A stretch of DNA of 64,000 nucleotides, taken from positions 19,799 through 83,798 of the forward strand of contig JASANG010003745.1 in NCBI GenBank assembly GCA_030248215.1, given 5' to 3'. Both the position numbers and the translations under genes were made by a program. The stretch comes from Enoplolaimus lenunculus (taxonomy: Eukaryota > Nematoda > Enoplea > Enoplida > Thoracostomopsidae). Shown here one piece after another: positions 23,651 to 36,862 of this stretch. The notes below the pieces were generated by a model. The model was not told the DNA's origin. It ran no database searches and worked only from the letters and a program-made list of their open reading frames with translations. Within the stretch, counting starts at the first letter, position 1, and each line of letters starts with the position of its first letter.

Positions 23651-26073
23651 AAAAGTTGAAATCATTTGAAAAATTATCTGCTTTGATTTGACCAAATTTG
23701 TTAATCAAAAATAATCGCGCTCCGTTAAACTAATTGATTTCGCCAATATTTTTGTTAGCACCGTTTAGCGACGTTCGGCACAGTAAACTAGTACCGCAAC
23801 CATAAAACCCAAAATTTATTGATTAAAAAGAGTAGTTACAATGTCGTATACGTACAGTTTGAACGAGTAATTATTAGCGTAATTTAAATTTTTATCCACA
23901 CAGAGCGCAATATTGTTACGGTTGGGACCAACGAAAATGTCACCCTGACAATATATACACCAGCATTAGGTAGTTTTAATGTCAATTTCAATTGTCAATA
24001 ATGTGGTTTCTTACAGGTTCGATTACCCGATGTATACGCAGGGCATTGTAGGCTCAGGTATTACGGATTTAAACATTCTAATAAGAGTTCCTGCCAACGG
24101 CAACTGCATTTCATTAGGAGTAATGTTTATTAAGGAACAGTGGCTCCGTACTACAGTGTTGAGTTTTAAAACATCCTTTAATCCCCTAATGTACTGTTGG
24201 ATATTACGGCCCATGCTACATATTGTTCTATGGTTGTCACAACGAATGCTAGGCACCAAGTGTATTGGAAATATGCCATTCATAACGTCGTTAAACGTAA
24301 TTCAGGGCATAGTAAAATGAATTGCTGGTATTTTTTCAAATGAAATTCTGTTATGCATCGTTCACTATAAAAAATTTCAGTTTGCCACCGAAACCATCAA
24401 AAGGTGGGCTTAACACGTGTCAAATTTTAAAATTGTCATCCATTAACCGTGCCATAACATAAAAATTGCGTTAACCGTACCCTGACGCTTGTTACAAAAT
24501 ACTCTGGGACACGTATTACGATAGGGTTGCGGCATGTGTTAGGGTAAGGTTAACGCAATTTTGCATCTAGAGTAGGGGTAGCGCATGACAATTTAGAAAA
24601 TTGACACGTGTTAACCGTGCGTTATTGAAGCCATTTAACTTTTTTTTGATCAACAACAAATTATATAAAACATGTGAGTAAACAAGTCCAGCGATCGGCC
24701 ACGTGTGTACCAGTTGAAGGAAACTTCGCCAGCGAAGCGAGTAAGAAGCCAGATGCATGTGTTCCATAAACTGTAATCACAAAATCTTAGATTAAAGTGT
24801 TTACGCTTAGAAAAATACATTCTTCAAGTAGGTTTAAGTTTTCCCAAAAATTGAAAAGTATGATTTGCGGCGTAGGCCCGTAGAATAGAACAGGCTTCGA
24901 TTTGGTAACAGTGGTTTTTGATACCGTTTCAGTACTTACTTAGGTTTGCTGGATGTTTTCGTATTTTTTGACCAGTAATTATTTGGCAATTCGATGAAAT
25001 TACGATATAAACCCAATTTGCCTAAAAGTCGCAAGTTTACATTTTTGAATACAAAAATTAGCCAAAAAAGCGATTTGGCTTAATAGCAGTATTAGCGTTG
25101 TATGTACATATATTGATGCAATTAAAGCCTAAAGCAATTTTATCCAACCAGCACAGTGCGACGTTTATATTGGGCGACTAGAAAGCAACAATTATAGTAA
25201 TTGCCTCGGACGCATCTCGGATTTCTTTCAGCACGGGATAACTGCGTCTAAAAGTTATTTTTTTGCAAGCAAGCGTAACGAACGAGAAAATTTTTTCTGA
25301 CCTTTGCAGGTTTTTTTACAGTCGACAAAAATGCCTGTTTTCGAGTATCATCAAAATTTGAACGGAAATACGCCCCCCTTATTCATCACTCTATACGGCA
25401 GTGGTAAAATGTCGTTGTGTCATCTGTGGGTGAATTTTGGCTAAATTGCATTAGTATGTTTGGGGCTTTGACTTCTAAACCCACGAAACTTTAATAGGTT
25501 CAAGTTTATGATTTAGTTTTAGCTGTTTTAAAAACTAATTTTTTGGTTTAATATTTTAAAGCCATAGGTTTAATTTCTGGTGTCTTGAGCGAAGTCTGAA
25601 AATTACACACCGTTGAACTCTTTGAAATGAGCAATGAAACAGCATTTTTGTACCATATTTTGTTTTGCTTAATAAAGAATTTAGTTCGGCTGTTAAAATA
25701 AGACCAAAAGTAGCAACGATAAGTCCAACCAACGCGGTCAAGTTATTAGAAAGAGCTACAAAAATGGTTTCAATCCATGTAAATTTTAGAGGAATATAGT
25801 TTTCACACTGCACTGTAGAAGACAATGCTTAAGCTTTAAACTAATTTTTTATTTATTGTTAAGTTTAAGCTTAGTTTTTGACTTATCTTTAGGCTAAAAC
25901 GTAGGCATACGTGTAGGATTTAGGCTTAGAAATATACTTAGAATTTGCAATATAAAACCTGTAGCTCCTGTTGCAGCACGACTTTGATATTCGTTCGACG
26001 TTTGTGTATCCCAAAGACAGTAAAGCCATGCTACAACTGACTTGTACCGCGATCCCAAGAGCATAAAAAATTT
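23651..26073. other. Intergenic; one inverted-repeat element and unknown frames
   Basis: Frames overlapping on both strands at 23979-24320 (113 and 86 codons) were not recognised. An inverted-repeat element lies at 24402-24619. Minus-strand frame 25556-25825 has hydrophobic stretches but no family signature. Confidence 0.5.
24402..24619. mobile_element. Inverted-repeat element with TTAACACGTGTCAA ends
   Basis: GGCTTAACACGTGTCAAATT and AAATTGACACGTGTTAACC are inverted copies at the ends, with ATTGCGTTAACC / GGTTAACGCAAT as a second inner inverted pair. Confidence 0.7.
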
Positions 26074-26269
26074 TGCCCATGTAAAGATCAGCGGCGGAAC
26101 GTTTTTAGTGGACTATAAAGCAGTAAACTTAAGCTTTAGACGATTTTATGCTTGGCTTAGGCTTAGGATTAGGATTGGCTTAGGAATATGTTCATTTTTA
26201 CGCTTAGACTTAGGTTAGGCTTAGGAATGTGCTTATAATGATGTACCATCTCTGTTTTTTACGCTGGCT
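26074..26269. mobile_element. Family A TTAGGC MITE, reverse orientation
   Basis: GCCCATGTAAAGATCAGCGG at the left, TTATAATGATGTACC and CTCTGTTTTTTACGCTGGC at the right, TTAGGC hexamers in the core. Confidence 0.75.
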
Positions 26270-26937
26270 AAAAATTTAATTTCTTATATCAACTAACCGC
26301 AAGATAAACTAAATGGACAATACATTAAACGCACTGTTATTGGCGGACGGCTTTTGAGAAATCCCGAATCAGCCACTGCACTAGAAATATAAACAACGAA
26401 CACCTCAAGTATATTCCAGCTTTAAAATAGATTTCAGTTTTAAGCCACATTTCACTATGAACCAAAAATAAAATGCCCCAAATTAATCAAACCAAATTAT
26501 ATTGGACACTAGCCGGCTTCAGAATTCAAATTTAATATTCAGCGTGCCAGGTTCTAACAATTAAACTGAACAACTATGTGCAAAAAACGACATTTCATCC
26601 CAAAAGTTTTAATTAAGCTAGTGCTGTGTCGAAAATTGGATGAGACTATAATTTTTACTTCATGTTCATAAGGCAGGTACCACTGGGGTACATAAGAAAT
26701 AAAGCGGTGATATCTCTTATCGGAAATTTTAAAAACACACTAGAAACAGTTTTAGTATGCTTTTTAATAGGATGAAATTATGGATTTTCGAGGGCAAACG
26801 CGTTTACGCTCCGTGTGCTCACTCTGCGAAAATTTTCACATAAGGTTTATACCTACCATTCTGAAACAAAATCCTAACTGCGTCACTGGCCACTATATTG
26901 GGCAAGGATGCGCCGAATAACATGGGTGTATTTTCTG

Positions 26938-26992
26938 GATAGGCAAAATAAATATTAGTCCCCCTCTTATACGGGTAACTACAGTATATACC
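26938..26992. repeat. Family C terminal fragment
   Basis: AAATAAATATTAGTCCCCCT and CTTATACGGGTAACTACAGTA match the end of the full-length copies. Confidence 0.7.
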
Positions 26993-27043
26993 TAAGAAAT
27001 TAGCTTAATGAAACCAAAAGGTGTATAAGCTTAAACTTTTTTG

Positions 27044-27134
27044 GGCCCATGTAAACGATCAATTTTTTGCACGCTTAGACTTAGACTTAGGAATATGCTT
27101 ATACTACTGTTCCACCCCTGTTCTATACATTGGC
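27044..27134. mobile_element. Short family A MITE (91 bp)
   Basis: GGCCCATGTAAACGATC at left, TGTTCCACCCCTGTTCTATA and CATTGGCC at right, with only three or so TTAGAC/TTAGGA hexamers. An internally shortened version. Confidence 0.75.
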
Positions 27135-28071
27135 CCCTCTTTGCATTGAACATACCTGACGAATGATGCCGTCATTTTCAGCCAATTATACTGAATCATT
27201 TTTCAAGTTTTGTAATGTGACACTTTCACACCTGTATGTCGGAGCCAAACAGTCTCAAGCTTGACTATGTATATACAAAATACATAACCAGATGAGGCCT
27301 AAAATTTCTGGAAGGATTTAGATAAATCGACGCCATCCGCGAGAAAAGGTTCAAACGAGCTTTCCACGACAGCCGCTTCTGAATGTTTCATGCCCCCATC
27401 CATATAGTATGTTGACCTGTCTTAAGGCATGTATGGTGTTCCTAGTTTTCCTGTAATTTATCTCTCTTTGCCAAACCTCGAGACCGCAGCTAGGATTTTG
27501 GTTTGAGTAGGGTCACGCTAATTGCTTAAAGCATACATATATAATTTTGTTTTTAATTCTATTTACCTCAGCTAGCATTTAGTTATTATACGCAAATAAA
27601 CTAACTTGATTGGACAGACCATAGGTTCCCCTCTGATTACGCCTCGGCTAAACGTTCTGGTTTACTTTGCTCAGCGATAAAACTTTACCTTGGGTTTGAC
27701 TCGAGTATACAAATTACCTAATCGGCCTAAAAAGAGCGAATAAGCAGCAAAGTTATGAAATTATGATAAATAACTAGCGTGTTTGCCGATGCGGCTTGAA
27801 TATGAATTAGCAATTATTTTGTCGTTCGTGTATAAGCAATGAGTAAAAATTATTGCACTCTCTGGCACAGTCTGTAATTATTATGCCGGTGAAGATATAC
27901 TGTGAGGTGGTATTTTTTGTCTTCGCAAAATTCAGGTTGCAAACGGCGTATCGAGAAAGTTGCACATTGATGGGGGCCGCCGGCGCCGAAGAAAACGACT
28001 AAAATATTGACTCAGAATTGGCTGATTCCAGAGTGATTATTTGATAAAGAGTTTTGATTTGCAAGGAAACA
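27135..28071. other. Intergenic, nothing recognised
   Basis: No repeat family or gene seen, apart from a GC-rich patch GGGGGCCGCCGGCGCCGA at about 27970. Confidence 0.5.
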
Positions 28072-28230
28072 GACCCGTAGCCAGGTCACCTGCCAGGGCG
28101 AAAAAATTTTCAGGAAGGATATACAAGGGGTTTTGATGACTTACAAGTAACGTTGAAAATTTTCTAGGCGGCCAAAATTTTTCGGGAAGAATAAGCCTCT
28201 TCCTTCTGGTCCCCTCTGTTTACGAACCCG
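28072..28230. repeat. Family E element
   Basis: GACCCGTAGCCAGGTCACCT at left; GGAAGGATATACAAGGGG and AAAATTTTCTAGGCGGCC inside; the right end is decayed. Confidence 0.65.
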
Positions 28231-28271
28231 CAAAGTCAGAAAACAATTGTAGCCATTAGATGTAATATATA

Positions 28272-28426
28272 CATTGCAAAACATAACGAGTCAAATTATT
28301 GACTCTCTCCGAAATATTCTGTGAATCGAACTTTTTACTCTGGCGGAGCCGAATTTTGACTCAGTTTGTGTAGCAGGAAAAACCTATTTCGGAGATAGCC
28401 AATTTGACTCTCCATTTTTTGCAGTG
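28272..28426. mobile_element. Family F palindromic MITE, TA-flanked
   Basis: TA then CATTGCAAAACATAACGAGT on the left; CTCTCCATTTTTTGCAGTG then TA on the right. Interior GAGTCAAATT / CCAATTTGACTC. Confidence 0.75.
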
Positions 28427-29117
28427 TAAATACATCACTGAATGTTTGGCGTTCGGCTTAGGCTTTTAAAACATTGAACAGAAGAACATTAGTCAGACAA
28501 CATATCAATTTTTGAACACATTTCCAAGTTTCCTGTGATCGCTTGATTTATGTTGAATACCTTAATATTAACGTAGACTTGTATTGCCGTTTGAGTTCAA
28601 CGGAGGTAAAATCGTACCCGTTATTCGATATAAACCATCCGTTCCTCTCAGTACAAATATTGTATAAAATATCCACGGCATATAAGTAGGTTGTTAATTA
28701 GCAATATTGTTATATTTTCAAATTGCACATTCATCACACTGACATTCCTGTAATTTTTAACTATAACATGCTGCTAACAACAGGTTATAACAGCTGACTG
28801 CATAAAACCCCGCTAGTGATGTGAGCTATGCACACCCATAGCCAAATGGTGCCCGGGAGGGAGGGCTTGGAATAGCTTTGCATCCATTAGAAAATTTTTA
28901 ATCGCGCTTAAAACCATTGAGTGCGTGTCCTGAAAAATTTTTTACCCCCGCCTGGCAACGTGACCTACTACTGGTCTGGAGTGGTGATTTATGTTGTGTA
29001 CGAGCTTAACCAGGATTTTATTTCGGAAGGATATAACTCCAAATAAAACAGATTGTGGAAATTAACCCCAGCTGGACAAGCGAGATTACTTCTGGACGTT
29101 TTAGCATTAAAGATTGT

Positions 29118-29590
29118 AAGGGTGGCGATATACTGGTCATGTGCCGTCGTTCGTAACCGTCCGTCACCCGTTCGAAGCGGTCCGTCCACCGTACGAAGCC
29201 GTCCGACACGTCCGTCACAGTCCGACGACGTCCGTCACCGTGCGTTATTGTACGCAAATTACACACGCATGATACCGTATAGTGACGGACGGTGACGGAC
29301 GGCGCGCACGGGTGACGCACGGTGCCCTGGTGTCAACAAAAGTATAGTACAACACTGGGTTGCGCGATACTTTTGTTGACGTCCGGCGCCGTTCGTCACC
29401 ATCGGTCACTATGCGGTATCATACCTGTGTAATTTGACTGCGATAACGCACCGTGACGGACGGCGCCGGACGGTGACCGATGACATCGCCGTACGGTTTA
29501 CGGATCACGCCGCATTGGTGACGCACGTTGACGGACGGCGCCATACGGGTGACTGACGGTGCCGCACAACGAGTATAGCGCCACGCATAC
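29118..29590. mobile_element. Two adjacent GC-rich family G MITEs
   Basis: The first begins TAAGGGTGGCGATATAC. The second begins near 29354 with GGGTTGCGCGATACTTTTGT and ends AGTATAGCGCCACGC. The cores are built of GTCCGTCACCGTCCG-like units on both strands, far richer in G+C than the surroundings. Overlapping frames here are artefacts. Confidence 0.65.
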
Positions 29591-32182
29591 AATGCCTTGT
29601 TTTTCGTCTTTTTGAAAATTTCGCGTATTTATATATGCTCATATACCCCCATCACATAGATAGTGTATATCTCCCGTGTAATTCCACACCCCCTGTCTCT
29701 GTTTCAGTACAAATTTTAAGAATATATTCCTAAATATACGTGATTTAGGGGACACAATTTAGCAAAGCATAGCGTAACTGCGACCAAGTTAGCTTAGATA
29801 ATTATTACAAAGCGAAGGTGAAAAATTTCAACTGTAGCTATGTGAGCCATAATTTATGTTGTCAATGATGTAAGTAGAAATAATTTTATTTGAGGAGGGT
29901 ATTCAGAAATTTTCGCTTGGCATGTTATTGTGTACCTCTGGTGGCCCCTTGTATATAACCATGGTTTTTGTTCTAAGTTAAGCTTGAGATTAGATTAGAA
30001 ACGGTATAATGATTTATAGGACTACAATTGATTTTATGTAAGGTACGGTGATCGGAGCCAATATTAGTTAACATAATTAGAAATTCATAGAATTCTGTTT
30101 GGAAGATAACCATGTAATCACCACGAAAACATTAATTAGGCTTCGTGTGCAACCGTTAGATGGGTTTTTCGTGAATTCTATACCTACCACAAACATTATT
30201 AGCAGTCTTTAATCACTAGCGCTTAAGCAGCAGGATATTTGCCTCGGGTAAAAATGGTAGTATGAAGGCACATATATACGCGGCTGGTTTGAGCAGACAG
30301 ACTAGGTTTTATATTAATGAAACGTGAACAAGATATCTAAGCATACGTGGGTTTGCAACTAGGCTTAAGTGAAAAGCGCACGCCTCGCAAGGGATATGTT
30401 CGCCCCCCTGGCGTAAATTCGTTCAACATCATTAAAAGAACTGTATGCTAGGCAAATTTTCATTGCATCCTTTGCTAACAGTACCTGGTTATGACGCTGT
30501 ATGGACCGTTTTTTACTAGGAGGAACTAAAAGTGATTTTAAGCGTGCAAATTAACTGTTATTAACAAATAACCAGCCGATACGCCGGACTGTAGTAGTCA
30601 CGGGTGTATAAAAGGAAAAATAAGAGGGATTTGTATCTTTTCTCGAATAAGAGTTTCGTTTTACATTTAAAACACATTCTTTACTTCTACATAATCTCTT
30701 CTCACTCGTTAAATTAAAGCTGTAATTCCACATATGCACATTTTGGACAACTTTCCAGGATTACTTTGTTTACAATATTTTTTACAGAAATGTGATTGTC
30801 GTGTGAGAAAAGAAAGTTTACGTGCAGATTGTTGTGCATTCGTTAACTTTTGCGCATTGCGCTAACCCGTCTGACTAGTCTTAAGCGCGGAAATGCTATA
30901 TAGCGTTTGTTTAAATCGTTCTTAACGTTTGGTAGTTCGAAAAGTGTTCAAACTATAGTTTTTGTCGATTCGCATGGAGTCTTGGGACTTTTTTGTTAGT
31001 TCAAACGCATGTGCCGACAGTCGGTTTACATTGAACGATTAAGAGTCCTAACCGGATTCTAACAAAAAAGCCATTTCAAAAGCGGCAATTTCTTTATGTT
31101 GACTCGACCTTGTGCTACAAGAAAATTATGAAGCGTTCGCACTAAAGGCAGACTGTGCCATAATTCTATCAGTACCCCCCTCATCCGTTTCCAAATCTAT
31201 AGTGTTATGTTTAAGGTTCCATGGTTCGGTGCAGAGGCGGGTCCAAAAATTCCTGACGAGGACGAGCTGGCAAATGTTATGAAACGCAAAAATTGTGAGG
31301 TATGGACCTCATCATTTTATCACCAAAAAATTTTCTGAGGCGAAAAATTGTAAGGTAGAAACCTTACCATTTAAACAAAAAACATTTCAGATGCGGGGGG
31401 GCGTATACTTTTCCCGCACCCCTCTGTATTCGCTAGTGGTTCCGTGTATCGCTAACACTTGTGGGTGCCCCCCCAGTTAATATTTTGTGCCGATTTCCTT
31501 GGATTAAGTCCGTTTACTGCGTAAATTTTGCAATACATTTTTCTTTTATTTCTTCAAGGCGCGTTGTATGGCTGTATATATGTCAAAAAATGATAATTAA
31601 TTTTACGGCATCTGCACTTGAATTACGTTTGTTTTAGAAATACAGTTGTCTTTTACATGTCTACCCATATTTAAAGAGAGAAAGTGGAAATTTTTTCCAT
31701 TAACCATTTCTCACAAGAATTTTTACTTCTACATATAATTGATTTCAATCAAAAATATAGCGTACGACATCGAAGACACAGTTACTTTATAAATTTTGCA
31801 ACATATCTACCATTCATTTTGTAGAAGTCCCGGTTGTTGATTGCATTCCCAAAAACGATAAATGGTACCCGCGTACCGGTATTCATGTCAACTTTTTACT
31901 AAAACAACTAAAGACAGCCTGGTATTTTCCTTCTTTCGTTCCATGCTATCACGGTATCAAACGGAAATGAACTACTATAAGCCGCGTCATTGTTACTAGT
32001 ATTGTTTTATAATTTGGAGTTTATAGACAAGAGTTGTACATGTGTACAAATAAGCTTGCATAAAATCTGACAAGTAATAAACGGGGGCAAGCTGGGTCAC
32101 GAACCCTCGATCAGGAAATGATCTTTTACTTAAGGCCACAGCGGCACTAAAGCATCGCTCAGGGGCATATACATGGTGGGAT
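29591..32182. other. Intergenic, nothing firm
   Basis: A repeat shared with 35390-35530 lies at about 31290-31470 (GAAAAATTGTAAGGTAGAAA, GGGGGGCGTATAC, TTCGCTAGTGG). Otherwise unrecognised. Confidence 0.5.
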
Positions 32183-32319
32183 CAGGCCCGTAGCCAGCTC
32201 ACCTAGCTAGTGAGGGGGCTAAAAAATTTCAAGAGGGGCATACAAGGGTTTTTGTTGACTCATACGCAAGCTTGAATATTTTCTAGGTGGGACAATTGCT
32301 CCCCTTGGCAACGGGCACG
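32183..32319. mobile_element. Family E MITE with 8-bp duplication
   Basis: CAGGCCCGTAGCCAGCTCAC at left, TTGGCAACGGGCAC at right, flanked by GGTGGGAT on both sides (32175-32182 and 32320-32327). Confidence 0.75.
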
Positions 32320-32479
32320 GGTGGGATAAGAGATAAGTAGATAACTTGATGCGGTTCTTGCGTTATCCCGTTCCATTACGAAAAACTGGCTCTCCTGCTT
32401 ATCAAGAACCAAGCTATAGTGACCACGCCCCTCATCCAATTAAAATTCTTTAATGTTATGCAGAGTCATACCGCCTTGA

Positions 32480-32672
32480 CAGGGCCGGAGTAGCCACTCC
32501 AATACCCGCATTTGCCGGGTCCATCCCTAAAGGGGCCTCTACCCTAACCGGTTGAAACAAAACTACTTAAGATTTAAAATGGGTCTGGCTTCTCTCTCGC
32601 TTCGCTAGCGAGTTTGGGGGCCACCACTTTGGAATTTTGGGGGAGCCGCCACCCCTGCTTGCTCCGGCCCCG
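32480..32672. mobile_element. Family L hAT-like MITE
   Basis: Ends CAGGGCCGGAGTAGCCA and TTGCTCCGGCCCCG. Core CTTCGCTAGCGAG palindrome and GGGGGCCACCAC. Flanking duplication decayed. Confidence 0.65.
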
Positions 32673-32759
32673 AAACGATTTGTCAATTCTATTTTCAGAG
32701 CCAATATTTTAGCTGTATTTTCGGTGCTGCTTTTGCACTAATCCGAATTCTCGGGCACA

Positions 32760-33083
32760 GTTCAGATACCGAGTCTACAAGTATATATGTGTATATGTAT
32801 ATGTGTATATGTTAACTTTCAGATCACTAAACGTCTGAAACGGAAACAAGGTAATCGATTGCTTGTACCAGCAACCATATACCAAGGTTAACTTTTTGTC
32901 ATATACATTATTAATTGTTCATAAACCTAAGGCGACGTTTAGAATATGTTTTTCTGGTTTAGTTCTTACTTACCGGTATGGGTTCATTAATATTGGACAT
33001 TAACCGATCGAGGGCCACGCTATACCGGCGTAGCCGTGATTTTACTTCGGGACGGACTAACCTCGTGTAAGGACGTTTCGACT
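32760..33083. other. Intergenic, short TGTATATG microsatellite then unknown
   Basis: GTATATATGTGTATATGTAT at about 32780-32810. No other feature. Confidence 0.6.
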
Positions 33084-33247
33084 CAAGCCCGTAGCTAGCT
33101 CACCTTGCTAGGGGAGCTAAAAGTTTTCAGAAGGGGCAGTTAAAGGTTTCCAATGATTTAGAAGCAAGGTTGAAAATCTTCTAAGTTGGCCAAAATTGTT
33201 CCACGGGGGGGGCTGAGCACACCCTGACTCGTTTTGGCTACGGGTCC
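33084..33247. mobile_element. Family E MITE with 9-bp duplication
   Basis: CAAGCCCGTAGCTAGCTCAC at left, TTTTGGCTACGGGTCC at right. Flanks GTTTCGACT / GTTTTGACT match at 8 of 9. Confidence 0.8.
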
Positions 33248-34254
33248 GTTTTGACTTCTTGTACTCAGAAGGTTATTTCAAAGGCAGTCAAACGTGCTTT
33301 TTTGTCTCTAGAACTTTCAGAATGGAATATGTGCCCTGTATCCTGTTGTATATATACACCCTTGTCGCCCGGGCCATTTTTGAGAAAGCAATGAACAAAA
33401 CCAATATTTTGTATTAAGATTTAATGTTAACCTTGCGTTTGGCGGATTAGCTTGCTATCGACTACTTTTTCACTATATCGCGTGTCTCCTGTCATATTAC
33501 GTTTTTGTATGTGCAATTGATACCAGATATAATTTTCCAAAATAAAAGTAGCCACAGGTAAAGTTGGTTGGCAATTTCAGATCGTTTAATTAAGCGGCTA
33601 AACAGCTGGCACGCAGAGCGGTTAAACTCCGCGGGATTCAGACCATTAAAAGGGACGTTCTATCCCTGTGTCATCTAGTTTGTCTCCAGTGGTGATACCA
33701 AGGCGGCGGAGTTTGTATTCCTCAACCGCGGTCGTGTCGTGCTGTAATCTTTGCGATTTTAATAGTTCATTCAGAGCTCACAATATGTTTTTTAGTAAAA
33801 ATAGGTGAAAAATATTGCGAGATTAATTTAACATAAATTCAAAATTTTTGCATGCGCAACCTTGTCAATCTTCTTATTATTTCTTCTGCGTTCAATACAA
33901 TTGTGTGATTTTACAGTGGATTGATGTTTTACTCGCTACTTATTTTCAGTCATACATTAAAAACAGTTTAAAAATTCAAGTTTTTCTACATTAGCTGGTT
34001 TCAAGTTTTTTTGTGAAAATTTTAGTTAGGTAAACAATCACAGATTTTTACCCGCGCTTTAAAATTTTTTCCAAGCTGATATGCCCGCGTCAAAATTCTG
34101 GTCTACAGAACAGTACGTCGTGTGTCAAATCCTACCCGCGTCTGCTTTTCTGACTGTTTCACACTTACCTAACGGTTGCACCAAAATCTATACATGTTCG
34201 GTATACGGTAAACAATAAATTTAATACATTATGTATAGAATAGGTTTATATATA
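33248..34254. other. Intergenic, nothing recognised
   Basis: AT-rich. GCACGCAGAGCGGTTAAACT at about 33610 was inspected for a tRNA and none could be folded. Confidence 0.5.
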
Positions 34255-34729
34255 CACAACAATTCGTCGCCCGTCAACTTGTAATCCGAAATTTCATCGA
34301 CTCGACAATTTGTTGCCCATCGTTATGCTTTTACATTTGCAGAAAGAAATTACCTTTCATTTCAAACTTGATTATTGTAGTGACCTCAATAAGAGCGAAG
34401 AACTGACTGATATTTATTTGGCCTCTCCAGAGGGGAAAACCCTGTTATTCGGTTACTTCCTGTTATTCATGTGGAACCGATGCTCCGCCACCATTCGTTA
34501 CTGATATATCCGGTACTGCAATTATCCGTTAAATTAAACGTTTACTTCATTTGGGCCTGAAGTTATTTATGCACTACGATTAGGGACAATTGTCATTTAT
34601 GGACTATAATTATGGAATTGGGATTCTATCCGCTTACGGAATTTTATTAGGGATACGGACTCCAATTGATTGAGACTCAAAATTGGGACTCCCTCTTATT
34701 ACCTCCTCTTATTCAGGTCACTACAGTTA
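34255..34729. mobile_element. Family D half next to a family C element
   Basis: ACAACAATTCGTCGCCCGTC and CGACAATTTGTTGCCCATCG (34255-34320) are followed by TATTGTAGTGACCTCAATAA (34373) through ATTCAGGTCACTACAGTTAT (34729). The same D-C adjacency occurs at 11541-12200 and 41551-42066. Confidence 0.7.
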
Positions 34730-34995
34730 TATAATTTATTTAATTTAAATTTTAATAGTATGGATTTGCGTTTAGCTAAACGACTGAAATTAAGCGAAAA
34801 TAGCAACAGATGTATGACCTAAGCTTTCGAACTGATGGATTTGCGTTTTGTCGCATGATAGTTTTGGTTTTTTAATAAATTTTGTATGAAATGCAACGCC
34901 TGTACTGTATTAATTATTTGAAAATTCATTTTTGGGTTCAAAACAAAAATTTGAACTGCGGATTGCCGGGATTTTTCAAACGGAACTGAATTATT

Positions 34996-35189
34996 GGCCA
35001 ATGTAATACTTTAAGGGACGTAACATTAAATTAAGCGTATTCCTCAGCCTAAGCGTAAGCCTAAACGTTAGCAAAAATGAATTCCTAAGCCTAAGCCTGA
35101 GCCTAAGCAAAAAATTGTAACCTAGAATCTAAACCTACTATTTTGTAGACCCACCAGAAACCTGGACGCCCCTTAAAGTAACATGGGTT
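34996..35189. mobile_element. Family B TTAGGC MITE with perfect 8-bp duplication
   Basis: Ends GGCCAATGTAATACTTTAAG and CCTTAAAGTAACATGGGTT, flanked by GAATTATT on both sides (34988-34995, 35190-35197). CCTAAGCC hexamers in the core. Confidence 0.85.
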
Positions 35190-35197
35190 GAATTATT

Positions 35198-36415
35198 TAA
35201 CGTGAAATTATACAAAAGGTTTAGTATTTTAATCAATAAGTATAAAACCGGAAATTTCTGCTTGACCACCAATTATAGCACAAAGACGAAACAAGCTCGA
35301 AACATTTTGTGTCTTTTAGACGCAATTTGTGATTTTAAAGCTTCGAAATATACAACGGCGGATCGAAAAATTTCCGACAGTGTGTGCGCGTTGAAAAAAG
35401 CGATGAGCACGCTATATACGTATTTGTGGGAATTTTCTGAGCGAAAAATTGTAAAATAAATCAACCTTACCATTGTATTACAAAAAATTTCCGCCGGGGG
35501 AACGTACACCCCCCCGATCGCCCCTGGATTCGCTAGTCATAATATGTGCTTAGTGCTTTTTACGAACTCAAAAACTTAAAAAAACAAATCGTCCCATTTA
35601 CGGATTATAAAACGACTCAAATCAATCCCGTGGGTTTTGCAAAGATCACAAGGTTATTTGTATGTACTCACTTGACGTGGTATATGACGACTCTTCTGCT
35701 CTAACTTTTCATGGATCAACTGCCCCACAAAGATCTATTGCGCATCCAGTAAAACGTTTCTACGGGCGTCCTTACTCAGCGCTTAGTGAATACTTCACAC
35801 AGTTTTTCGATTTACCCGCCGTCCTGCCTAAACCTAAATTTTAATTTAGCTTGCAATGAGCCATAACTGCGGAAACCTTTTGTTTCCTGTCGCTAAAACA
35901 ATCGTTCAAAGCTGTCAGGCATTGTCGCATTTATGTCAAACAAATGCGTTTTTGAGCTTCCTCAAAACTTTGGCTTTATAAACCAGAACTCAGGTGAAAT
36001 ATTTGAAATTTGTTCCAAATTGAACTCAATACGTTTGATTGAAGTTTAATTAAATAAATATTTTCACATCATGGAAATTGAGCCGCAGTTTTAATTGTTT
36101 CTCGTGGCTCGGTTTCTGCAAACGGCAGCGTGTAACATGGTGACCTTTTAGGACGGTCTGAGCGTTCACAGCATGGGCTTGACATGTCGCAGTTAGGCTG
36201 TTGCAAACTGACATGCCCAGCGTCACCTCTCGCCAACTAGGAATTGTTAATAATTAAGTAGCAAGAAGATTTTTGCGCTGAAGCAAGATAATTCTTCTAA
36301 CCTAAAACCTTTTAATGCTACTAAAAATTTTGGATTCGAGACAACGAAGCATCTGCGGGTTTCGGCTCTATGGCTTCGCTGGAAGATTTAGAAACCTTCT
36401 CTGTAGAGCCTTCAG
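35198..36415. other. Intergenic; short unrecognised frames
   Basis: Contains the second copy (35390-35530) of the repeat at 31290, and a 60-codon frame at 35662-35844 with no known family match. Confidence 0.5.
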
Positions 36416-36862
36416 TACTGTTATGACCCGAATAAGAAGGGGGTTGATATTTATTTTGCCTCTACAGAGGGAATTCCACGTTGTTATTCTGTTACGATCT
36501 GTTAATAATTTTTAAACTACGCTGCGTTGCCCTTCGTTACTGATATAAATCCGGTACTGCAACTATCTGTTGAATTAAACGTTTATACGTCTTGTGTCAA
36601 TAGCTTGAGCGTTAATACAAGGCAATACTTAGGAATGTACTTTCAAAACTTAAGTACACTTTAAAGTTTCGAACTCAACTTTATTTGGTCCTGAAATCAT
36701 TTATGTGCTGCAATTATTGATAATTGACATTTATGGACTCTAATTAGGGTTTAGGGACTCTATCCGCTTACGGACTCTTATTAGGGATACAGACCCCTAT
36801 TGATACGGACTCAAAATGGGGACCCCCTCTTATTACCCCCTCTTATTTCGGTCAATACAGTA
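36416..36862. mobile_element. Family C element, full length (447 bp), reverse of 11541
   Basis: Starts TACTGTTATGACCCGAATAA and ends CTTATTTCGGTCAATACAGTA. The terminal TA on each side and inverted CAGTA/TACTG ends fit a mariner-type non-autonomous element. Contains TTCGAACTCAACTTTATTTG and CTTACGGACTCTTATTAGGG. Confidence 0.8.

Noticed and set aside
23979-24320. 113-codon plus-strand frame with an 86-codon minus-strand frame across it
   Set aside because: Neither translation matches a family I know, neither has convincing splice context or repeats elsewhere in the window; kept only as an unrecognised frame.
29018-29320. Overlapping 80-100-codon frames on both strands
   Set aside because: They lie in GC-rich family G repeats; no protein family recognised and composition explains the lack of stops.
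35662-35844. 60-codon frame with mixed, gene-like composition
   Set aside because: No motif, no splice support and no neighbours; too short to claim.
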